From: Thalassia testudinum
Taxonomy: Eukaryota; Streptophyta; Magnoliopsida; Alismatales; Hydrocharitaceae
Assembly: GCA_037157565.1 (NCBI GenBank)
Contig: JAZHRO010000046.1
Coordinates: forward strand, 18,078,501-18,142,500
DNA: 64,000 bases
Direction of reading: 5' to 3'
A program made the translations under genes and the position numbers. Below are positions 56,364-64,000 of the stretch, one piece after another; the stretch's first letter is position 1; the number at the start of each line of letters is the position of its first letter. The notes beneath the pieces were generated by a model that worked only from the letters and a program-made list of their open reading frames with translations, did no database searches and was not told the origin of the DNA.

Positions 56364-57800
56364 TTATGTCCAAAGAGGGCTTAGTTGTTTAGTTTCCATT
56401 CCTAATAAGAATTCTTCTTCCACATCCTTACATAACTTCATTGTTTCATGAACCTCCAACTTCTTCTCTACAATAGATGAGTCATGTACATAATTGATTA
56501 CCTCATTATCATTAGTAGACTCATGATCAACATGCTTTGACGATAGTTGGGTTTCCTGGGAAGTAGCGAAATCATAGTTATCATCAAGTCCATCCCCCTC
56601 TTCTTTCTCATCAATTACACCCTTCCAAGGGGCATTGTGTGCTACATCATTACCCTTAATATTTTTAAGAGGATGCTCATTCTCAATATTATGGAGAAAG
56701 CCTATATCAATCAATTCATTTTTTTGCTCAAGGCATAAATCCTCAATTGATACATATTGTCCCTGAGAGTCTCTCTTAGGCTTCTCAATCTTGTGTTCGT
56801 CCTCCTCCAACCTCAACTCTATATCTTCCTAATTTTGGGGTGGATGACTTTCAAAATCAAAAGAAGGAAGGAATCCAGATTTCACCAGATCATTTATATC
56901 CCTTGGGGTAAGTCCTCGAATAACACATAATCCCCCTGAGATTCACTCCAAACTCTAAGTTCAGGTTCCACCGTTCGGTCATCATCCTCCTCTAAAATAG
57001 ACTCTTCGTATTCAAGAGATCAAAATTGATCCAGTTCATCCTCCATTCCCATAGGGTCAACTTCATTGGCCACATGTAAATCCTTAGAATGATGAATGGT
57101 AGGCCTTGGTTCCCTAAGTGGAGAATCGGAATTAGGCTCACTAAGGGTAGAATGGGGTTCCGCCTAATGATTAATAGGGAAGCGGAATGAACAATATGAC
57201 CTTGACCTTGGGTATTAGGGGTAAGGAAAATACTGTCAGTGTGGTCAAGGTCCTCAAATGGTACCATCCTCCCTTTCTTTGTCTCCAATATAGCTCGGGT
57301 GGATAATCAATAAGACAGTTCTCCTCTAGTGGCCATGTCTCATGTGGAGAGTCTAAGTGATAGCTACTCAAAATGGGATCCCTATTATCTATTGTTCCCT
57401 CAAAATCTTTTTGATTATCACGGTTGTATGGGTCGGGACCAGAATCAATAGTAAGAAAGTAGCTAAGCTGATGAATTTTCTCATTCAATTGTTGACTATT
57501 CCTCAACATCTCTCCCATAGACTCCATCATTTCCTTTTTTTGTTTTTACATTTCTATCATAAAAGAGGAGAGGCTATTGTCAGATTGGGGAGGATGGTCA
57601 GTCTTAGGCTCTGGTTGCTTAGGGGTATCGGTCCAACCTTGATGAGAAAAATCATGAATGGTGGGAGGGTTGGGTGTTTGCAAACTAGAAAATTTTGCTC
57701 CCAAAAGTGGGAGTTATCGGGCCAGTACTCCTAGGATAGGAATATGATTGATCCCATGAATTGTCATTGTACCATCAAAGGATGGATATGCTCGAGGCAT
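56364..57800 (-). pseudogene. Element F residual coding region (acidic protein, Gag-like fragment)
   Basis: The minus strand has open frames at 57171-57530 (MMESMGEMLRNSQQLNEKIH, like the coiled-coil end of Gag), 56992-57288 and 56364-56816. The last is acidic and Lys/Glu-rich (DSQGQYVSIEDLCLEQKNEL, GVIDEKEEGDGLDDNYDFAT). Before them PNPPTIHDFSHQGW can be read. I recognise no enzyme. The series probably represents the end of Gag plus an element-specific acidic segment, as in the tail of B. Confidence 0.5.
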
Positions 57801-59081
57801 GGGATCCTAATTAAAAGATGGGAAGTATTAACTTTGATAATCTAATTGATAGGAGTAAGGGTGATCTATTTCTTTAAGTGAAATAGATTTAACTCACTTA
57901 GAACTTAGAAGAAATCAGAATGAAAGCAGAAATTTCCAGGAGAGTTCTACCACTATCAAAACAAAAGGAAATACAGTGGGATCTGCTTTTAGTAGATTCT
58001 AGATCTTAGAATTAAGTGTTCAGTTGGTGGCCAAACAAGTTTTGTAAGAATTATGCTTCCTAGGTTGACCTTCGTTGGTGCCTACAACCTACTCGCAAGG
58101 GATGGAAGTATTGAATTGAGCCCACGCGCGAGGAATCGAAGTAACTTGGTGGATAGGCTTGTTGATTTATGACTAACTTCCCTTGTGGTGCAAAGAGGTG
58201 AGATAGAAATTTATTTAGTGATCTTATGTGCGACGTACACAGTGTCTCAGGTGTGCAACACACGTACGTGTTTTGTATTTAAAATCTCGCAATCAAGTCC
58301 TTTTGTACGCAATTTCAAGTCATTAATTTTAAAGTCCAACCTCTTAGCAGTCCCAACTTTCTTAAAGTGACCACTAACTTAATTAGATTCAAACACTTTA
58401 GTAGTCTTGGATTTAAGTTCAATGTAGATGCATGATAGGTAATTGATGCTAAAGAGAAGACGTACCTTACTCTAGCTCTCTTCAATGCAAGGATGTATGC
58501 GATGCAATGAAGATAAACCATATGCTGCTCATTCAATCCAAGATGGTCGCCCTATAGATATGCAGCTTCTACAGGTAGTTTGATTTTTCTTCTTCTTTTT
58601 CTAATAAGCAAACAAACCTAATTTAATTTAACTAGCTAAATAACTAACATACAGTACAAATAATTCAAATAAACCTATAATTTAAATAAAATGGGAACAC
58701 GCCCAAGAAAAAATGCTCCCATATATAAGAGCGATAAGCAATAAAAAGTACTGGAACACGTTCCCAAAAATACTCAACATTGGTCCACAAGACAAAAATT
58801 AAATATCTAATGTCTCTCTAGCCTAATCTAAATCTAAAAGTAGGGAATAGGTCTTCAACAGCCAATCCTCCTTCCACGTGTGTGGGATCAAGACCCATGT
58901 GCTCCTGTTACTGCCCTCTAGGTGGCATCAAGCTCCACAAAAAATATCGTCTCCGTCGTGTGCTCCCATCGCATTCATTCCTTTTTGCATGCAAATAGAA
59001 ATAAGGTTAGCAATTCAGAAAAGCTTCAAAAATAGAATAAAAATTATATAAATTTCCTAAAAAATTAATAGGCATATTTTC
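57801..59081 (-). other. Element F leader and lost 5' Gag region
   Basis: A/T-rich, with short frames only. I could not find a Gag core here, so F's Gag is either missing or unrecognisable. Confidence 0.5.
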
Positions 59082-59099
59082 TCCCCGACAATGGTGCCA
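59082..59099 (-). other. Primer-binding site of element F
   Basis: Minus-strand TGGCACCATTGTCGGGGA, two bases inside the LTR. It sets F's orientation. Confidence 0.82.
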
Positions 59100-59101
59100 T
59101 T

Positions 59102-60858
59102 TGAAAGAGCAATCTTCTTTTTCAATAAAAATCTTAACATAAAATGTCGTGTCATATTTTTATTGCATGTTAGAAAATCGCTTTTCAAAACTTTCAATTC
59201 TCAAAATCTAACCATGAAAATAGTTAGATAGCTTTCATAGAGTGGAATTAGCCTATTAGACTAGTGAGTGGTGCCTCTTTTATTTGGGAATCTCAATAGA
59301 TATGCATATTAATTCAAACAATTCATTCTCAACATTATTTTTCATTTTATGCAATTAATCAAGAATATAGGTTTTTACATGCAAAATTACCACCATATAA
59401 TATTTTGTAATACATGAATCGTGACCTTCATAATGTTAATCACTATAAATCAAAATGTTAAACAACATAGAGTTTGTTCATTCTAACCATTAAGTCATAC
59501 TCTGAAAGAACTAAACTATATGTAATTTAAATTGAGAAGATGGATGTCCATGTAAATTCACTGCAATATATTAAATCAATAAATAAGTGAATAGTAGAAT
59601 TTGCAATGGAATGTGTTGTATATTTTAATGAGGAGCCAAATAGGGGATTCTTCCTCTCTCCTCCTCGTGCACGGGAGGGAGCTTTGTCGGAGGAGTGGAT
59701 GTGAGTGGTGGTGCTTCTCGGCAGGGCCTTTGCATTGACGTAGGAGGCACAACCAGAGGTGACCGGTGATGGTGACCAGAGGTGGGGGACGAAAGTGGCA
59801 TGGAAGTGGATGTTCACTGTTATGGCACGTACATGGGCCGCGCATGGCCACACGTGGCCCAGGTGGTCAGCAAGGGTGTGGTTGGGTGCGCTTGGAGTCA
59901 AGGATGGTGTTCGGGAGTGGCTCTTGTAGCTAACAACGTGGCTGCAACTTTGGGTTCTTCGGGAGTTGACAGTGAATAGGAGATGGGTTGCGTGTGAAGT
60001 AGAAGAAGAACAAAGGAGAAGAGGAGATAAGGTAGTGTGTTGTGGATTTTGTTGGTGAGGGGAAGGGCTACTGCAGGTGGGTGATGGGAAGGACAACTAA
60101 GGAGTGGCAATGGGTCTGCAGCGAGGATGGAGTCGAGTTTGTGGACGTGGTGGACTACTGTAGGGTGGTGATGGTGGTGGTGTTGGTTATGTTGGAGAAG
60201 GGGGTTTTTAGGGGAGAAGTAGGTGATGGTGGTGACACTGGTGGTGTTGAGAGCTAGAGAAGCGATGCATACTTACTATCAGTATGTGCATGAATGTAAA
60301 GGCGATGTCGAAGCTTGCAGCAGCCACAGTACGTGCATGTCCCATAGTGTAAGCCCAACGACCACAGTCGAGAAGGAGGGAGGAAGATGATACCCCAGGG
60401 GGTGCGGGAGAGGGGTGGATCCTTAGGCACTCTTCTTATTAAAAGCACCCACTATTTGTTATTTCTGTCGAAAGGTTCTCCAACCACTCGGCGAAGATTG
60501 CTAATGGTTGGAATACCTGGATAAGCTTGGTGGTACGCTATCAGATGTTTGACAAAATCTCCAGACGTCTTAAAGAGTGTAGACATCAGCGAGTTCATGA
60601 TGGCAGTTTCCAGATGTTGGACCTTATCTCTAGATGTCTTATAGATGCAAAAATGGATGTCTGAACTTCTTCCAGCTAGCGTGCGTCAAAAAAATCAATT
60701 ATGATTCCATATCTTATGTTATTAAGTGTAGAATTGATGTATAAAATTATACGTAGACTAAGGTGAATTTCCATATAAGTCCTAATTAATAAACAACTAC
60801 GAATAACTAATTAGAGAGTACTTAGACTGAATAATGATCCACTATAGTCGACTTATCA
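59102..60858 (-). mobile_element. 5' LTR of element F, 1.76 kb
   Basis: On the minus strand it starts TGATAAGTCGAC at 60858 and ends GCTCTTTCA at 59102. U3 carries repeated CCAGATGTC/CAGACGTC words at 60541-60670 (copy at 53885-53995). A 189-codon minus-strand frame at 59527-60096 keeps its last 100 codons in the 3' LTR (51294-51668), but it resembles no family that I know, and I do not call it a gene. Confidence 0.85.
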
Positions 60859-61166
60859 ATGGTATGGAGATCACCTTTGGAGACAAGAAACAGACACGTG
60901 ATATTTTCAAGGTGATAAATATATTTGAGGATTGTAGATTTATTGAGGAGCTCGAGAATCATGATTTCAATGTTGAGACACGTATGCCGATCAATGTACT
61001 CAAGGACTCTACCAGCACTGGTGAACCTAACCAGCAACCCTCTTTGGCAGACTTGCCACAACCAGAAGAGGTTGTTGAATTTGTTCATTCCCTACCTCTT
61101 CCACTGGACCATACTGATGAATCTTCATCAGCATTCTCCTTACCCTCTATCCTTAACCCACCTTAG
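60859..61166 (+). pseudogene. Element E protease, C-terminal piece and linker
   Basis: It resumes GMEITFGDKKQTRDIFKVIN, then an acidic linker (FIEELENHDFNVETRMPINV, SLPLPLDHTDESSSAF) up to a TAG at 61164-61166 before LELKPLPKNLKYEF. This is the right-hand half of the protease cut by F. Confidence 0.82.
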
Positions 61167-62200
61167 CTAGAATTGAAACCATTGCCTAAGAATTTAAAAT
61201 ATGAGTTCTTAAGACCTAAGAATATGTTCCTTGTGATTATTAGTGTTGATTTGACTTAGGAGCAAGAATTGAGATTGATTATGGTCCTTAAGAAGAATAA
61301 AGAGGCAATTGGTTGGACATCCACACCTTAGGGTGATTGAGCCATCTTTCGGTACTCATCGTATTTTTATGGAAGATGGATCCCACCATTCTTGCAGAGT
61401 GCTAAGAAGATTAACCTTTAATATGCGAGAAGTGGTCAAGAAAGAAATAATCAAGTTGCTCGATGCAAGCATTATTTACCCTATCTCAGATAGCCCTTGT
61501 GTTAGCCCCATTCAGATTGTGCCCAAAAAGGCAGGGATAATCGTCACGACTAATGAGAAAGGGGAATCCTTCACCAATCGTTCAACTTCCGTTTGAAGAG
61601 TTTGTATCGACTATGGGAATTTGGACATTTCCACCAAAAAGGACCATTTCCCTTTGCCATTCATTGATCAAATCCAAGAAAGGTTAGCTGGGAAAAAGTA
61701 CTTTTGCTTCCTGAATGGTTATTTGGTATATAACCAAGTCCCTATCCATCCAGATTTCTGGGAAAAGACAACTTTCACATGTTCCTATTGAACCTTTACA
61801 TTCCGTAGAATGCCGTTTGGGCTCTACAATGCACCTGCAATTTTTCAAAGGTGCATGTTGGCCATCTTTTCTGACTTGGTGGGAGATTGTCTTGAGGTAT
61901 TCATTGATGATTTCTCCATTTTCGGAGATTCCTTTGAGTCATGCCTAGCTAAATTGGAATTGATCCACAAGAGATGCATGAAGACATGGCTGGTCCTTAG
62001 CTGGGAAAGGAGCCACTTCATGACTCAAGGTGGCATTTTCTTGGGTCACGTGGTCTCTAATTAGGGTATTGAGGTTGATAAGGATAAGGTGGATACCATC
62101 TCTAAACTTCCTCCACCAACATCTATGAAACAAATCTAATTGCTCCTTGGTCATGTGGGCTTTTATCATAGATTCATTAAGCACTTCTTGAGGGTTGCTC
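61167..62200 (+). pseudogene. Element E reverse transcriptase
   Basis: LELKPLPKNLKYEF and EAIGWTS precede VVKKEIIKLLDASIIYPISD and VSPIQIVPKKAG. The palm reads FCFLNGYLVYNQVPIHP, where the first catalytic Asp has become Asn, then FRRMPFGLYNAPAIFQRCML and EVFIDDFSIFG with an intact D-D (61900-61911). FLGHVVSN and LLGHVGFYHRFIKHF close the domain. Stops and frame changes occur near 61255, 61330, 61600, 61790 and 62060. Confidence 0.87.
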
Positions 62201-62860
62201 AGCCCTTGAGTAACCTCTGGCCAAAGACACACCGCTTGAGTTTGATGAATCCTACCGCAAGGCATTTGATTTATTGAAAATGACAGTCACCTATGCCCCG
62301 ATGTTACAACCACTGGTCTGGATAGCCCCATTTGAGAATATGGCTTATGCATTTGATTATGAGGTTGGGCCTATCTTGGGTCAGAAGTTAGATAATAAGC
62401 CCTTTGTTATCTACTACAGTAGCAAGACTCTAGATGAGGCCTAGAGGAACTACACCATTGCTAAAAAGGAGTAGCCAACTATAGTATTTGCTTTGGAAAA
62501 ATTTAGGGCTTATCTTTTAGGTTCTCATGTTATCATCTACACTGACCACTTGACCTTGAAACATCTCTTGGCCAAAAAGGATGCCAAGCCCTGGCTTATT
62601 CACTAGATTGTTATACTTTAAGAATTTGATCTTGAAATGAAAGACAAATCCGTGGCTCAAAATGTAGTGGCGGATCACCATTTGAGAATGCTGATTGATT
62701 CTCCTCATTCGAATATCCCTATCTCAAACACTTTTTCATATCAGACTATCCTTACAGTCTTGGGTATCTGAACACCCTGGTGTGCGGATATCGTTAATTA
62801 TTTGGTCATTAGTCAGATCCCCCAGGATTGGACCAAGCAACAATTGGATAGACTTATTAT
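62201..62860 (+). pseudogene. Element E RNase H and linker
   Basis: The text around 62350 gives AFDYEVGPILGQKLDNKPFV, so the first catalytic Asp is kept in a changed context (usual CDASD). [39 protein letters not shown] and VVADHHLRM follow. YTD retains its Asp. Stops such as TAG at 62442 interrupt it. Confidence 0.82.
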
Positions 62861-63629
62861 CCAAGGCCAAATATTATTTCTGGGATGATCCCTAGCTGTA
62901 CCACATCGGTGCTGACCAGATTATTCATCGATGCATCCTGGAAAATGAGTTCCTTAGTATACTTGAGTTCTGCCATCCATTTGCCTATGGTGGACCTTTT
63001 TCCGAGAAAATGACAGCAGCAAAATTCTACAATCTGGATTCTATTGGCCGTCATTATTTAAGGATGCTCAGGAATTCTCAAGATCGTGCGCCCAATGCTA
63101 GACACTCGAGAACATGGCCAGGAGAGACATGATGCTCCTAAACTTGATACTTCCTGTAGAAATTTTCAACATCTAAGGGATTGATTTTATGGGACCCTTT
63201 CCTCCTTCTTTTGGACACTAGTATATTCTGGTTGCTGTGGATTATGTGTTCAAATCGATTGAGGCAACACACACTCGGGCTAATGACCACAAGGTGGTCA
63301 TCTATTTTGTAAAGAAAAATATCTTCAGTCGGTTTGGGATTCCTCGGGCCATTATCAGTGATGGTGGCACTCATTTAACTCATGCCCAGATTAGGAATCG
63401 ACTAGCAAATTACGAGGGGAATCATCAAATTTCAAAACCCTATCATGCCCAGACCAACAGAAAGGCCGAGGTCTCCAGTCGGGAGAACAAGAACATACTG
63501 CAGAAAATGGTTAGGCCTAATAAGAAGGATTGGACCCAAAAGCTAGACAATGCTCATTGGGTTTACTGTACGGCGTACAAAATGCCTATCCATATGTCTG
63601 CATTCTATCTAGTGTTTGGTAAGGCATGT
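62861..63629 (+). pseudogene. Element E integrase, ends at G-K-A-C where an LTR begins
   Basis: The zinc domain is degraded (LEFCHPFAYGGPFSEKMTAAK). The core shows [54 protein letters not shown] and AEVSSRENKNILQKMVRPNK. It ends MPIHMSAFYLVFGKAC, and the next bases are the LTR start TGATGATAAC. The C-terminal domain is outside the window. Confidence 0.87.
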
Positions 63630-63726
63630 TGATGATAACATCATCATGAGTCATAACTAGCTTTAATTAGTCATAATCAAAAGATAAATGCTCCTACAAA
63701 ATAGTTGGTGTTGATATGGCTTTTTA
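63630..63726 (+). mobile_element. Start of an A-type LTR (H), plus strand
   Basis: TGATGATAACATCATCATGA and the following CATAACTAGCT, AAAGATAAATGCTCCTACA match the first 70 bases of the element A and I LTRs read in sense. It adjoins E's integrase; catgt before it could be one copy of the target duplication. Confidence 0.7.
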
Positions 63727-64000
63727 TGAGTTTTTAGCATTTCCTCATTGTAGCAAAATCTCCTAAATAACTCGATCAAACAAATACAATTTATAAACTC
63801 AGAATCAAGAAAGAAAATCTGAGGTTGAACATAGGAAGCAAGTATTGCAATTCATGCACTAATCGAAATGAATGTATAAATGAGCACAAGAAATCAAACC
63901 AATAATGACATTAAATGAATAATCTACTCAAAATTGATATTCAATGCATAAATGAGTATATCAAGAGTTTAAGAGAACAAAAAGAGAGCTAAGGCAAAAT
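63727..64000 (-). mobile_element. A-type LTR end in the opposite orientation, cut by window edge
   Basis: From about 63727 the plus strand resembles plus-strand 4111-4260 and 24547-24720, that is, the 3' end of the A-type LTR on the minus strand. Shared blocks include tcaaacaaata, gaggttgaacataggaagca and gatattcaatg. Thus the orientation flips about 97 bases into LTR H. Confidence 0.5.

Larger units (their letters stand above)
50863..60858 (-). mobile_element. Element F: non-autonomous LTR element nested in E's protease
   Basis: The minus-strand 5' LTR at 59102-60858 and 3' LTR at 50863-54203 (the latter enlarged by solo LTR G) flank a 4.9-kb internal region. On both sides lies E's protease: VNINC before and GMEITFGDKKQTRDIF after. 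The flanks aattg and aatgg/atggt suggest a 5-bp duplication with changes, not clean. F has a primer site, a polypurine tract and the conserved 3' hairpin and TGAGGACAT block, but no protease, RT or integrase. Confidence 0.85.
45898..63629 (+). mobile_element. Element E: Athila-type retrotransposon, interrupted by F and abutted by H
   Basis: 5' LTR, primer site, leader, Gag and protease lie on the left of element F. The protease continues at 60859, followed by RT, RNase H and integrase to the codons G-K-A-C at 63618-63629, where an A-type LTR begins. The 3' part of E is beyond the window. Stops are dense in Gag and RT, so it is an old copy. Confidence 0.87.

Noticed and set aside
59527..60096. 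189-codon minus-strand frame in the F LTR, partly kept at 51294-51668
   Set aside because: It lies in an LTR and is Ser/Pro/His-rich with no family resemblance; shared length in two LTRs can follow from recent copying. Not strong enough to call a gene.

Overview
This is plant nuclear DNA, very probably from a flowering plant with a large repeat-rich genome. I found no host gene, rRNA, functional tRNA or prokaryotic signal. Almost every base belongs to Ty3/Gypsy LTR retrotransposons of the Athila type. The evidence is Gag with the retrotransposon-gag core and a YNPGW-NHPNF motif, a protease reading D-L-G-A-S, RT motifs ending FIDDFSIFG, and primer-binding sites that all resemble TGGCGCCGTTGCCGGGGA, the complement of a tRNA-Asp 3' end. 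The species cannot be told from the sequence. All coding copies carry stops or frameshifts.

Layout. (1) 1-4110: internal region of minus-strand element I (Gag, protease, start of RT), running off the left edge. (2) 4111-6875: a minus-strand LTR that is both the 5' LTR of element I and the 3' LTR of element A. (3) Element A, minus strand: 5' LTR 24547-27176, gag, protease, RT, RNase H and integrase down to 18359, then interrupted; its integrase C-terminus resumes at 7755-7182. (4) 7756-18358: element B, plus strand, nested in A's integrase. B encodes only Gag and protease, and its LTRs hold a dense AGCT repeat. (5) 27343-45897: element C, a minus-strand relative of B, broken by element D. (6) 29125-41555: element D, plus strand, flanked by an exact 5-bp duplication (aaaac); its RT core is deleted but its integrase is nearly whole. 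(7) 45898-63629: element E, plus strand, with gag, protease, RT, RNase H and integrase, apparently inserted in C's 5' LTR. (8) 50863-60858: element F, minus strand and non-autonomous, nested in E's protease. (9) 52229-53876: solo LTR G nested in F's 3' LTR. (10) 63630-64000: the start of another A-type LTR (H) joined to E's integrase.

Working together. B, C and F lack RT and integrase but share the primer site, the LTR start TGAT, the polypurine tract (most with GCATGGGGG) and two conserved 3' non-coding motifs with A, D and E. This fits mobilisation in trans by autonomous relatives, which is inference. Nesting gives relative age: A and I before B; C before D and E; E before F; F before G.

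The least explained signals are a covarying hairpin with an AGGYAA loop just after the coding region in five families, a second conserved block downstream of it, hairpins at the start of gag, the AGCT array with E2F-like sites in B's LTR, a perfect RY-containing palindrome in D's LTRs, a two-CCHC zinc-knuckle fragment inside C, and two separate insertions at almost the same integrase codon.
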